From Capillidium heterosporum (taxonomy: Eukaryota; Entomophthoromycota; Entomophthoromycetes; Entomophthorales; Capillidiaceae), in assembly GCA_016630905.1 (NCBI GenBank), contig WBMQ01000014.1, positions 372,001-436,000 of the forward strand: a stretch of DNA of 64,000 nt, read 5' to 3'. Numbering within the stretch: the stretch's first letter is position 1; each line of letters begins with the position of its first letter. This document shows, in pieces, positions 22,139 to 34,476 of the stretch. The notes under the pieces were generated by a model, which did not search any database, was not told the DNA's origin, and saw nothing but the letters and a program-made list of their open reading frames with translations. Both the position numbers and the translations under genes were made by a program.

Positions 22139-22375
22139 TTGTGGCTAATTACAGTCAGACCAAATACTAGCAATAGAAACAGAAAATATACAGTGACTTG
22201 TAAAAGGTATAAATTACTAAATACCTTTACAGGGAATACCTTTTGCTCCTGTGACTTCTATACCTTGTGTCATCTGATAGCAACTAATGATCCCAATCCA
22301 ATAAAAGAAGGCAACGTGATTCGGTCTGAACATAAACCAAGCTTCCAGAAAGTATATGTACAATTAAAGGTATAA
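22139..22375 (+). pseudogene. Possible SWIM-type zinc-finger fragment
   Basis: A 78-codon frame without an ATG contains VTCKRYKLLNTFTGN followed by FCSCDFYTLCHLIAT. The CxC...CH pattern in this setting resembles the SWIM zinc finger (CxCx(n)CxH) that ends MULE-type transposases and some ubiquitin-related proteins, but the residue between the last Cys and His is missing. No transposase catalytic part is found nearby. Most likely a relic exon or fragment. Confidence 0.25.
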
Positions 22376-22510
22376 ATCTAATTAAACAAGCTCGATACCC
22401 AAATAGTATATATAGTTCCATCTCTCCAGCTTTAACACCCAAGCTTAAAACCACTACTCCACTTAATTTTACCACCTAATCGACAAAATTAACTTTAATT
22501 AAATAATAGT

Positions 22511-25500
22511 ATGGTACGTATCAGTTTAGCTACCTTAGCCAGCGTCACTGGAGCCTGCCACCTTAGTAGCCGGTAAGTTGGCTCGCATGGGAGACCATGA
22601 TACCTACTCCTTGCCCTACCGTGGACGACCTATGGCTGACGGCGGTGTCTCTAATGGTAGTGCCGTCACCGACAATGACATCCTCCCCCTACGTCCTCTT
22701 CAACCTTGGGATCTCAAATCTACTCTCACCCGAAAAGTAAACATAAAGACTAACGAAGCCACCTGGGTCAACGTCGATGTCAGCCCTGATGGTAAAGAGT
22801 TGATCTTCGACGTGTTGGGTGACATTTACACTCTACCCATCAACGGTGGTAAAGCTAAGCCATTGTTGACTGGCCCCGCCTTTGAAGTACAGCCCCAGTA
22901 CTCAGCTGACGGTAAGAAGATCCTGTTCACCTCCGACAGATCCGGTGTCGACAACTTGTGGTTGACTGACCGTGATGGCAAGAACCCTCAGCAGGTCTCT
23001 GATGAAGGCTACCGCTTCGTCACTAATGGTAACCTGTCACCCAAGGGAGACTCTGTCTTGGGTGTAAAATGGTACACCTCTGAACGCTCCATTCCTGCCG
23101 CCACCATCCAGAAATATGACATCAGTGGCGCTTTACCTGCCAAGCCCACCAAAGTTGTTGGTCTCCGCCTCGAGCAAGTTGGCTACGAAGAGCCTATCTT
23201 CAATCCTGCCCAGCCCGATATCTTCTACTACTCGGGTAACGCTGCTGATACCGGTGAATGGCAGTACTCCAAGGACAACCATAAAGGGATTTTTACCATC
23301 TACAGCCAGAACATCACTAGCTGGCGACGTCCAAACTGTTACTGGTGGTGTAGGTGGTGCTGCCCGTCCTACTCCCAGCCGTGATGGAAAAGTACCTGGC
23401 TTTTGTTCGTCGCATTGAGTTTACCTGGTCCCTGGTTGTACGTGACTTGGAGACTGGTAACTGAGAAAATCAGTATTTGACAATTTATCTCGCGATAATC
23501 AGGAATCTTCAGCCTCTAGTGGCGTTTACCCTCGCTTCTCTTGGACCCCTGACAACAGTGCCATCGTCATCTGGGCCAAAGGTAAGTTGTGGAACGTCCC
23601 CGTCGTCGAAGGTAAAGCTTCCATCATCCCCTTCGAAGTCGATGCCCAACTCGACTTGGGTGAGACTGTTCGTCACAAGATTGACCTCACCAAGGATGCC
23701 TACGCCGAAACCTTCAAATCCACCACCATCAAATACTATGACGTAAGCCCCAACGGTACCAAGGCCGTCTTTATCGTTGCTGGTTCCACTTACGTCAAGG
23801 ATCTAGTCTCTAATAAGTTGACCAAACTCAACTTGGAGACCCCCGAACTCAACCGCTACTCACCCACCTTCCACCCCGGTAATGAGAACATCATCATCCA
23901 GGGTGCTTGGAGTGATAAGAAGATGTCTCAGATCGAGATCTACGACATTACCTCCAATAAGCTGGTCTCCATCCTCAGCCTACCTCTCGGTAGATACGAC
24001 TTCCCCTCATTGAGTAAGGATGGTAAACAAGCCTCCTTCTCCAAGACCGGTGGTGACCCTATCTCCGGTGACGCCGAGTACACCACCAAGAATGGTGTTT
24101 ACCTCGTCCAACTGGATGCCAGTCTCCAAGTCGTCAAGGGATCCTTGAAGCGCACCATCCCTGGCGAGAACAACTTTGCCAAGTTCTCGAATGACGGTAC
24201 CAAGTTGAAAGTAGTCGGTCAAACTTCCAGCCCTTACCTCTTCGACATCGCTACCAAGGAAAAAACTTCTTTCGGTAGCGTTCAGGACTCCTACTGGGGT
24301 AACGATGTCTCTGATGATTTGAAGACTGTTGGTTTCCAGCAGTACCACCATATCTTCACTGCACCCGTTCCCTCTGTCAACGCCAGCGACGCCACCTACT
24401 GGTCCAAGCCTGGAATTACCGAAGGCATCATTAGATTGACTGAAGACGGTGGTGAGTTTGCCCAGTTTTCCCGAGGCAGCTCCAAGAAGCTGTACTATGT
24501 CTTAGCTTCCACTCTCTACGAAGCCGACCTCGAAGCCGTCAACTCCAAATGTGCCGATGCCGCCAAGGCCGACTCCCAAAACTTAGGTTTCAGCTGCGTC
24601 AAACCTTTGCTCAAGAAGTACGACCTCAGCGTCGAGCTGAAGAACGACAAGCCCAGTGACCGTTCTGTCTTCGTATTAGACAATGCCGTTGTCATAACCA
24701 TGAAGACCGGTGATGAGAAGAAGGATATAATCAAGGAAGGTCGTATTGTAGTTTGTGGCAACAAGATCGAAGCCGTCGGCAATTCTTGGGATGTCAAGAT
24801 CCCTGCTGATGCCAAGGTCTTCAACCTGAACGGCGGTGTCGTTGTACCTGGATACATCGACGCTCACGCCCACTGGAACACTCCTCAGTTCCCTGTCCAA
24901 GGTCATTGGGAACAACTTTTGCAGCTGAGTTACGGTGTAACTACCATGCACAACCCCTCTTATGAGGACATCGACCAATACTATGAGCAGGACTTCCAGC
25001 GTGCCGGTAAATACTTGGCTCCTCGTCTCTTTGGTACCGGTACTATCTTGTACGGTGCTTCGGGAGCTTACCGTGTCGAGATCAACAGCTTGGAGGAGGC
25101 CAAGTCCGCTCTGAGACGTCACAAAGCCTACGGTGGATTTTCGGTTAAATCCTACAATCAACCCACTCGTTCCGCCCGTCAAATGATCCTGCAAGCTGCT
25201 CGTGAACTTGGTTTATTAGTAGTTCCTGAAGGTGGTATGAACACCTACTGGAACATAAATCAGATCATTGACGGCCATACCACCTTGGAGCACTCTATAC
25301 CCACTGGCACCATCTACAGTGACTTGATCCAGCTCTTTGTCAAATCAGGAACCGCCAACACCCCCACTCTCATCGTCAGTTACGGTGGTATTATGGGTGA
25401 GAACTGGTGGTACCAGAACACCAATGTGTGGGAGGAGGAACGTCTCCGCAAGCTGCACCCATTGCGCGACTTGGAGCAGGCCAGTTTCCGTAAGCCAGCT

Positions 25501-25923
25501 GCTGACTCTAGGGAGTATGTCCACTATGAAATTGCCGCCTCCACCAAAGATATCCAGCGCCAGGGTGGTCTTGTCAACGCCGGTGCTCACGGCCAGCGTA
25601 AGGGTATTGGCTACCACTGGGAACTTTCCATGTTCGAGCAGGGCAACATGACTTCTTATGAAGTTTTGAAGACTGCTACTATCAACCCCGCCAAGTCCCT
25701 AGGTCTGCACGGTGTTGGCCAGATCATTCCCGGCTTCCTTGCTGACTTTAACATCTACTCTCCTAAGCGTAACCCACTGAAGGGTATCAAAAAGAATTCC
25801 AAGCATGTCAAACAGGTCATCAAGAACGGCTACGTCTATGATGCCGAAACTTTGGATCAGGTCTACCCTGAGTTCAAGAAGGCCCCCACCACCCCCATCT
25901 TCAACACCCAAAAGAAAAACTAA
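22511..25923 (+). pseudogene. Secreted TolB-propeller amidohydrolase, with clustered 1-nt lesions
   Basis: One long gene in four pieces. ATG at 22511 opens a signal peptide (MVRISLATLASVT) that needs a +1 shift near 22555 to join LVAGKLARMG. The propeller frame runs to about 23325, then needs +1 (before GDVQTVTGG), +1 near 23392 (DGK/YLAFV) and a -1 near 23470 (before VFDNLSRDNQ). From there it is open to 25923. The N-terminal half is a TolB/WD-like beta-propeller (SADGKKILFTSDRSG); the C-terminal half is a metal-dependent amidohydrolase with the DAHAHWN metal motif (about 24857-24877), a later HTTLEH and the NPAKSLG C-terminal signature. Relatives hydrolyse C-N bonds of cyclic amides or dipeptides; the substrate here is unknown. 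GC and C-ending codons are far above the neighbours. A TATATATA lies at 22407-22414. Confidence 0.85.
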
Positions 25924-26205
25924 GTTTTCTGTAGGTAGTTGGTTTGAAAATTGAGCTTTTAATAAATAGTTTAAGGTTTTTGTATACTTTATTTTCAATC
26001 GATGGTGATATTTTTGGTAGTTTTACAGTTTGGAACAAGTAGCTTAGTTGATTAGAAGTGAAATTCTAGAATCAAAAATCGTAACCAAATGTGAATTTTA
26101 GAAAAATCACTTTAACCTTTATTCTATAGAATTTAGCTCCATTTAAATATAATTAGAAGATAACTTATTAGTAAATATACAGTTACTTAGTTGTATATGT
26201 AAAAT
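25924..26205. other. 3' flank of the amidohydrolase gene
   Basis: AT-rich; includes TTTAATAAATAG (about 25958), a likely polyadenylation signal. Confidence 0.4.
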
Positions 26206-26345
26206 TTTGGCTGGTCGACCTTGTCAAGTGTTTAGCCACTGAGTTGGGTTTCTAGTCAAGTGGGTTCAGACGAAATTGGTGAGTCCTTCGATATGGAATA
26301 TATAGTATATGTAGTTGTGTTGCCAGCTGGTTAATATGAATGAAT
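26206..26345 (+). mobile_element. LTR fragment (family A)
   Basis: GGCTGGTCGACCTTGTCAAG and following blocks (TTTCTAGTCAAGTGGGTTC; TTGGTGAGTCCTTCG; GTTGTGTTGCCAGCTGG) match the first 140 bp or so of the solo LTR at 17484-17910 in the same order. The rest is missing or unrecognisable. Confidence 0.6.
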
Positions 26346-27240
26346 GTTTTCTTATTAGCCAATAAAAATACTTAAAACTCTAAATTATTGGCCAACAATC
26401 TTGGAATATTTAATCAAATTAACCCGATCTCAAAAAAACTTAGAAAAACTCAACCTGCAAAAACTATAAACTGACCATTGAGGTAATGGGAAAGGGATAG
26501 ATAGCAAATTAAAATACGGGCAAAGAATAAGGGGAGATAGCAACCTATGACCTATAGCACATTTTTAGGTAGTAGTGCAAAAAGAGGTTACGTATAATAA
26601 GTAAAAATTATCCAATATTTAATATATAGCTTAGCTAGAGAGTTAAGCTGACACACTATACTTTTTATTAAATACTAAATATATTATTAATTAACCATCA
26701 ATCTATTTATAAAATATGCATTTTTTACATAAAATACTAAATAGTTATATATTTGCTAATAAACTGTTTCTAACTCTATTAAGTATAAAGGTACTTGTTT
26801 AAATTTGGAGCGACTGATACAAATGGCTAATTTTCAAAAAGTTGAATCTAACTCTATAGAACAAGCAGATAATATTAAAAAAATACATATATAAATGAAA
26901 TATATACTGTGTGGATATATACCTTTCTCTAAAATTCATAGAAAGTTGGTAGGGAAGGCGCTTAAAATTTAATTAGATAACATTTCGGATTGTAAAGATG
27001 CCTCCCTATAAGGTATAGTTAGTGTAGTAGTTAGCTTACCAATGCCTATTTAAAGTCATTACCTTGTTTGAAAGTAAGAAACTCACACTAAACTTCAAAT
27101 TTGTTGTATAGGAATGTGCCACTTGACTACCAACTATTAGTCGTATTAGCAAAGCTGGTACTTTTAAAGTCTACTTCATTACCATAGATTCAATTTATAA
27201 AAGGAATATCGATTCCAATCAAAATCAAAATGAATTTTAT
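26346..27240. other. Intergenic
   Basis: AT-rich, no gene or repeat seen beyond the LTR fragment before it. Confidence 0.5.
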
Positions 27241-28508
27241 TTAATGTAAAGGGTTTTTGATGGTCTGGTTGACGAAATAAACAAATCCAGGTATCAAATC
27301 CTTACCAACCTTGATAATATCACTAGGTGGCAATACGAACCCAGGAGATCCAGTTGGTGTCAATTCAATAGTGAATCCAATAGCTCTACCGCCATCTCCA
27401 TAGAAGAAGTCACTTGAGATACCGGAGGCGGCATACAAGTCGATGGAACGCTGGCTCGTATACTGAGTACCCCTTACTGACTTAATAGCATCACGGATGC
27501 CGTCACCAATAGTGGTCAACAACTTATCGTCCTTACTCAAAGCCTGCTTGTTGCCGTAAGGTCTCAAGACCAGCTGACCGTAGCTATGGAAGTCGATGGC
27601 TCCAATGACGTCGAACTTGTTGAAATACTCGGTGATGGCTTTGATTTCTTTTTCAGAAGCAGGACCGGTACCTCGGTAGGTATCGGATAAAGGCTCAGAA
27701 GAAGAACCGGGACCACCCCAGCCATAGGGCCAATTGCGGTTCAAATCGACACCGATAGCTCGAGTAGTAGGCTTGGAGCGGTTCTTACGCCAGAGGCGAT
27801 CATTTGTATGAGTGTACTGGTAGCCATCGGGGTTGACAATTGGGACGATGATGAACTCGATTTTATCCAAGTAGGATTTGATGGTAGGATCACTCTGCGA
27901 GTTCTTGACGAGGTGGTCGACGATGTAGCTCAAAGTGGACCCGGTGATCCACTCTCTAGCGTGGATGAGGGATTCCAAGTAGATGTAACGCTTCTTTTGG
28001 CCGTTGGGGTTGGTAATGTGGACGGCTGCGATGTCACGGTTCTCAAAGGTCTTTCCGATGGAGGGAACGTACTTGACTAAAGAAGGGTTATTGGTAGCCA
28101 GATCAGAATACCATTTTAATAAAGAAGTGTAGTCGTGGTAAGAGTCGAAAAAGTCCTAAATCAAAGTAGAGTTAGTAATTATATTACAAAAGTTTGAATT
28201 ACAGCTTGGGCAGCTCTTGAGTTAGGATCGGGCTTGTTGGATTGGATGAGCTGATCGACGTCCTCGATAACAACTTCAGGCTTCTCCTTCAACTGCAACT
28301 TGGCCAAAGAGTCGGTGTTGACAAGAACGTCCCAGTACTGGTTGGTACGTTTCCATACATCCAAGCCTAAAGTATCAACCTTGGAAGCTAGTTCAGAACT
28401 GACTTCGATACGGACGACTTGACGGTTGGTAGGTTCGGGCAAGGTCTTGGCTACTAAGCTGTTCAGACCTAAGAGGACGAGAAGGAGTGAGCTGGTGATT
28501 TTGACCAT
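27241..28508 (-). CDS. Secreted zinc carboxypeptidase (M14), copy 1
   Basis: Two exons, 28508-28203 and 28155-27241, joined in phase 0 across a 47-nt intron (GTAATT...TTTAG) that carries a perfect TACTAAC branch site; product 406 aa. A signal peptide (MVKITSSLLLVLLGL) is followed by a propeptide (VVRIEVSSELASKVDTLGLD) and the catalytic domain. Zinc ligands are HAREW (H167, E170) and the His in DFHSYG (H292). Substrate residues are DLNRNW, the Tyr in IDLYAASG (about 343) and the general base Glu366 in FTIELTPTG. This is the full set of a pancreatic-type carboxypeptidase zymogen that removes C-terminal residues outside the cell after propeptide cleavage. A TATA box is 58 nt upstream. A paralog lies at 38.5 kb on the same strand. 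Confidence 0.95.
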
Positions 28509-28560
28509 GTTGGTTTTGATTTTTGCTTTTTAGTTATAAAGGTTTGTCACCCCAATGCCT

Positions 28561-28566
28561 TTTATA
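28561..28566 (-). promoter_or_regulatory. TATA box of M14 copy 1
   Basis: AGTATAAAAGGC on the minus strand, 53-58 nt before the ATG at 28508. Confidence 0.7.
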
Positions 28567-30679
28567 CTTTTTATAAAGGCTTATACTTTTACAAGAACTC
28601 GTAGATATAGGTCCTTTATGGCTAAAACAGGTTGAATATCCAACTCTTTCAAGGGAATAAGTTTTAGGCATGTTGTATCATAAGTGCAAGCACTTGCCAA
28701 TATTATAATGCACCTGATTTTTATCTGACTTAATCGTTGACATTAAATCCAGTGAGTTATCGCATTGAGTATGAAAATTACATATTTAGCTTATTGAAAG
28801 TTGCTTATTTATTCATATATACTTTAATTAAAAGGGTATTTTTTACCGACAAGCCTATGGATTAGTTTGTGTTAGAACGACAATTTTCTATAGGATCTAG
28901 TATGTTCAAATAATATCGGGATGACCAAATGTCCAAAACCTAAACATTCAAATGACTACATATTCTTTTAGTCGCTGCTTAAATTTTATCATACATCTTC
29001 ATGTGGACAACTTAGATTTCACTATACCATCAAGTTCCTACCTAATTTACCTTTGCTATTTCGACATAACTAAGGTACGTTGAGCAAAGATATAGTAATC
29101 TAAAACCTTGGTATTTAAATCGTATATTTTGCATGTGATGCCTGATATATCCAAATTTGGTCATATTATATTTTAGTCTATGTTTTATCTCTATAATTAC
29201 TTGTACAAATCACAATATTTCCAAGGAAACGTGATTCTGTCAAAAAATTAAAAGTCTAGAAAACGTTGGTGTAGGTGGGGGATGTTGCCATCGTATCGAA
29301 CGTGATCCATAAATGTGACTTTTAGTTTAGTTTACTAATGCAACGAATAGGTAGGTGGAAATAACGTGATTTACCAGATCTTGGCGACTATTTTGCAATT
29401 TATGAGGAAATAATTGGAAAGGATAGAAAGTGGCGATTTATCGAAATTTACAGATGTCGTAGAAAATTGATATATGACGTCAAATTAAAGTGAATATAAC
29501 ATCTCGAAAAAGCTATAGTTTTTAAATGATGCAGATTATGTATTTGTATTTATCTAGATACAGTGATTTCTCATCAATTTTACCACATTTTGGCAATAAT
29601 TCCTATCTATAGCTCTAAATTTGTATCTATGATGCCTTGAAAGTATGCTATGACGATTCGTATATATCCTTATTGGATTCTAGGGTGCAAGGATGTGTCA
29701 ATGTTTTGGATGGGCCAAACGAAATCTATATAGTCCTTCGTCTTATATCTACCATACCTAGCAACTGCTTTGCCAGTTGTATTGGTAAAATTATCCTTTT
29801 TAATAAAATCAGGTCAGAGCACTTTATTGTGAATTCATTATAAAACTTCAATATAGCTAAAAGTTAAATGAAATAAGCCACATACTATATACTTTTATTT
29901 CTATATCAAATCACCTTGCCTACTTGTCCTATCAAACCAACTTCAAACATCTAAAATAGCAATCACTTACACCTTTCGCTTTAAGCTCAAGATCAAAGTG
30001 TTTTTACAAATCTATAAACATCGGTATAGGAATTTAGATGGAATTTGCTTTTAAATGCAACCTGGAATATATAGGCAGTTTGCCAGTATTATGAAAAGTT
30101 AAAACTCATACTAGCAAGAAATTGCTACATAGGTTTATTGAAATCACTAACTTTTGTAAATATAAACATTGCTTTGAGATATAACAGTATTTCACCTTAA
30201 TTATATTAGCTACATATACTATAGAAAAATACTCTGATGCTTCCGATCAAAACTAAACCTAGTCTACACACTTTATATTAATAGTTTTAATTCTGCATTA
30301 GTCGAATAAAAATTACATATCTAAATATTGTTTTAAAACAAGTATTAAATTTAATTCGATGTATATAGTAAATAACACCATAGGATGAAACGGTTATAAT
30401 GGAGTTGGATGTATAAACTGTTGAATTTTACCACCACGAATTCTGGCTATTATATGTTACCTATATGAAAAATATAAGCATAATTAATCTGAAATAAAAA
30501 GGTATTAGTAGAATATGTACTTAATAGAACTCTAAATTAGAAAACAAAGCTCAATATAAAAGTCAGATAAAGTATATACTTACCAATAGCTAAATGCAAT
30601 CCATTTTTCTAAATACTCTTCCTTTAAAACAAATATTGAGGGTTGAACTACTTTAAATATATCTCATACCATCGATAAA
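28567..30679. other. Intergenic, 2.1 kb
   Basis: No supported gene on either strand; AT-rich with runs of short frames only. Confidence 0.5.
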
Positions 30680-31960
30680 ACTCACTGTAGCTAACAACTA
30701 CGTTTGGTGATTGAATTTTAACTCATTCGGTAAATCTAGTATAGTAACTAAAAAAGGCGATAAACTGCTAAGTTCAAATTACCGTCACTACCAATTTCAT
30801 CAAAGACGGAACGTCCATCTACATTTGTACGTTTCTTAAATATGTTGATCGTTAAATTTACAAGATGAGGCAGATGAAACTGTACAGTGTTGACTAAAGT
30901 TAGGGTCGATTTGAAGGGAATCAGTTACAGTTAAGATCCTAACTGAAATTTGATATCTCACACTCTTGAAGACGCTATCTTTAATGCTACTGACCAAAAA
31001 CACCTTATGTAGGTTAGGCAGGGAAAGCAAGAGGGTTCATCAATGTATCATCAAAGGCTGCATGTAGTTGCAACTTTAGGTATTAAAGGTTCTGAAGTTT
31101 GGGAGCTGCCTCAATTAATATGAATCCCGCGTAAATAGCTAAATTTACTAAGTTGTCGAAGGTATAGTTGATGAAGTGCTCAAAGCTCTCTAAGCCCAGG
31201 TCGAAATATATATGCAGGAGCAGGACTTTAGGGTTAAAAAAGCAACTTAAGAGGATCTTGATAGTAACTCTTGGCTTCATCCAGCTTAATTCCAACTTGA
31301 CTAAGTTCGTGAAGGTGCCTGGCAGCATGTTCAAGTTAACAGTGTAGTCTTCAATATCCAGTTTGAGCTGCTTTAGGTTAAGAGGATTTCTAGCAATGGC
31401 GACTAAAGTACACTGGTCGCAGCTCTTCAAGCGTAGCTTCAAAGACTTAAAGTTAAAGATGGAAAGTATATCGATAACCCGCAAAATTTTCAAATTACCG
31501 TTGAATATCCAAAATTTAAATTGGTTGAGATTCTCAAATAAGCGATTTTAATTAATAGTGATCGATAAAGGCTCATAAAGCTCCAGCTTAAACTCCCTTA
31601 GTCGCAGCTTGTAAGTTGCTTAATAGCTTTAATCTCTTTAGTCCTAGTCCCTATCATTCTACAAGCATATTACCAAATGCTTCAAGTTGAAGAAATCTTT
31701 CCTTAAATTGAACTTGAGAGGTATTTCGGTAGTAATTTTTGGACATACCTTCATATTTTAGAACCAATCTTTTGAAAGCTCTCCACCTTTCATAGGTATA
31801 GAGGAAGGAATCTATAAACTACGTAAATCTTAGCTGCCAAAGTCCTATTGAACTGGTTGTTGTAGCACCTTAATTCAATACACTCCTGATAATCGAAATT
31901 ATTTGATCTCTTCAATTATGAAGTCGGATAGGATGCTGAATCTCGCTCATTTCTTATACT
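30680..31960 (-). pseudogene. Decayed F-box/LRR gene copy
   Basis: Minus-strand order is complete but broken. The F-box (ILSDFIIEE, then LRCYNNQFNRTLAAKIY) lies at about 31940-31820. The LRR part is open at 31493-31083 (LKLRLKSCDQCTLVAI; FTNLVKLELSWM; FDNLVNLAIYAGF). A late LRR sits at 31030-30836 (LSLPNLHKVFLVSSIKDSVF, equal to LSLPKLKRIYLYGSINDKLF in the copy at 36.5 kb). A C-terminal trace SDGNLNLAV lies near 30750. At least three frame changes and several stops separate these pieces. It heads the cluster of four same-strand copies at 30.7-37.8 kb. Confidence 0.8.
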
Positions 31961-32584
31961 CTTGTCTCTGAAGTCAGGATGGGTTCGCTCTATTTCCTTG
32001 AAATACATGACAGCGATCTATTAACCTTTTACTTGATTTGATTTGTTTCAGAATAAGCAATCTATTATAGGCAGTTTTAGCCAAGAACTATAAACATTAT
32101 AAGAATATGATTTGCTAGCCTAACTTTTATGTTTATATAGTTGCCAAATCTATTTCAGTTTGAACAAAGGCTTTTCCTAGGTCCTGTCTTGATATCCATT
32201 AACCTGATCTAAAAGACCTTACAAAGGTATATAACTCAATTTATATATTCACAAAGTATCTTGGCTGTATCGAAGTTGGAAATTTAGATGAGGCCAGAAC
32301 TCTATTTCTTGGACTTTGAACCTACTAAAATCAATTAAACCACGCAAAACATATGTGTTAGCATGTCTTCGAATTATATTTTCACTACATTTATAGATTG
32401 CTATATTTGCATAAAGATTGTGCTTTAATTGGTACCTAATCTTTTATAATATATGTTAAAGGCGATTATATACTGAGATATACCGAAAGTGGATATTATT
32501 GTACACTTTTATGAATCTGGATGCTGTCAAATCAGTTTAAACCAATTGGATATATCTAAATATATTTCTAATTAATATAACTCC
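31961..32584. other. Intergenic between F-box copies
   Basis: Spacer without recognisable features. Confidence 0.5.
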
Positions 32585-33840
32585 TATGATAATTGACGAA
32601 GACTTGTGGACATTGGGCTCTTACCCATTCCTCAAATCCACGTAAACGTTCAGAGATAGTAAGGAGCTACAGGCTCAAATTGCTATTCACATTTCCTCTG
32701 ACGAACTCCCCTATTTCTAAATAAAGTGAAGATGTCGCCTATATGTTTAACAATGAAGTTGGTGGGACATGGTAGTTGGAACTGTAAAAACTTTAGGAAT
32801 CCAGATCCTATATTAGTTTTATATAGATCTGCATATGGGAGATTGGACTGGAGCATTGCACATCTTTAAACAATCTGTCTTTGATAGCACCGTGAATCTT
32901 TAATCAACATAGTCTGGATAAAAAAGTAAGATCTTCATCGACTTGTTGGAAGGTTTCATGGAGACCCAGGTTGATGGATTGGAGGGATTCGTTGAGGAAT
33001 ACAGGCCCTATTTTTATATTTAAACTTACCAATTGATTGAAGGCGGGTTGAATAAAATAGTTGTAGTTGTTCAATGTACTAGAAAAATCCATCATATCTT
33101 CATCCTTGAAATAGAAATATAAAGCTTTGATATGTTGAAAGCAATGCAAGGGAAAGTACCTTATAAGATTCGAATTCGCCCAGCAAAGTTTGAATCTTTT
33201 CAAACTCTTAAAAAGTGTTACTATATAGCTGATTTATGTTAGTACATATCAATATTTAATTTCAAGACTGTTAGGTTGAGAAAGCAACTGTTGATAAACA
33301 TTAAGAACTGTTGCTCAGTCACTTATTGAAATGTTAAAGACTTAAGTTGCAAGATCCGAAACGAACATAAAGCCTTTGAAAATTGTACACTGCCAGCTAT
33401 AGCTCCAACCGATAACTTAAAGTAACTCAACTCTTTGGCAACATGGTCTAAAATGACTTCGGTTAATAGAAGCAGCCAGAATATAAATTTAAAATTCAAC
33501 TTTTGCTCTAAGGTCGGTAATTGGTTAATGAACTGGTTAAAATCTAGACTATTATTATTATGGAGGCTTTCTAAACTAGAAATGTGATGCAAAACTTGGA
33601 AAAGATTATTAAGTATCTTATCACTAATATCTTTGATATATTCACCATAGTTTGATAGCAATCTTTTAAAACCTTTTCACTCTTTATCTATATCCTTTAT
33701 ATACAAATCATTACTTTATAAGCTTTTGGTTACAATGCCTCAGTTTAAGCTTATCAGACTATTCTAAGCTACCTAAAACCTCATTCACTATCGAATTGAG
33801 TAAGGAATTGATTCTAGCTCGCTTTTCTTCATACTAGAAA
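32585..33840 (-). pseudogene. Decayed F-box/LRR gene copy
   Basis: The F-box relic at about 33830-33740 reads NSIVNEVLGSLE, stop, SDKLKLRHCNQKLIK (compare DFIVEEVLVNLE and QLELRYCSKRFN). The LRR part is in two open pieces, 33661-33323 (YGEYIKDI) and 33203-32904 (FPLHCFQHIKALYFYF; FNQLVSLNIKIGPVFLNESL). The C-terminus FEEWVRAQCPQVFVNY is near 32610. It is closest in order and wording to the intact neighbours at 34477 and 36500, so it arose by tandem duplication and then decayed. Confidence 0.8.
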
Positions 33841-34476
33841 TTGAACATAACTGGCCTATACTTTTCAATTTAAGCTTAAATTGATCAAAGCAAAAGTTTT
33901 GTAAATTTGCCTACTGATTGAGCTTAAAATATTTGTGCAAATGAACTGGTGGAACCTAACATTGATGACATAGTTTTTTAATAAAATGGGATTGATTGTC
34001 AATAGTTTAGAATTTAATGTGCTGTTGCTACTAAAAGCTAAATAATCGAAGGATACTAAATCAAACCTTCGCTAATATAGTCAAACATTTCTGAAAATTA
34101 GATATCTATATATCGATAAAAACTATACTAATGAAGATCTATGATACTAAATTAAAAAATAGTGAAATTTATGTTTTCTAATACACATTTGCCCAGAATT
34201 CCTATATTAATACCAGGTCTACTATCTTTATAATGTCATTAATGGAGCTTTTAGTTTCAGCTTCAATATCTTGAAAATAAAATGCTTCACAAACAAAGCA
34301 ATAGATAAATAGAAAGGATGGAAGTAGTACATTGATCTCACCAAATAATGATAGCATAAAGCTAAAAGATAAGTTAAACCAAAATAAGCCGCATATTAAA
34401 AGTTTATATATTTGTAAAGAATTATCTATTCATAATTATACACTCAAGCTATTAACCTTTATTAGATACAAACTCC
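33841..34476. other. Intergenic between F-box copies
   Basis: Spacer without recognisable features. Confidence 0.5.

Noticed and set aside
23116-25998. Several plus- and minus-strand frames of about 90-170 codons inside the amidohydrolase gene
   Set aside because: They are shadows of the GC-rich coding frame. The only useful one (23116-23418) serves to locate the frame breaks.
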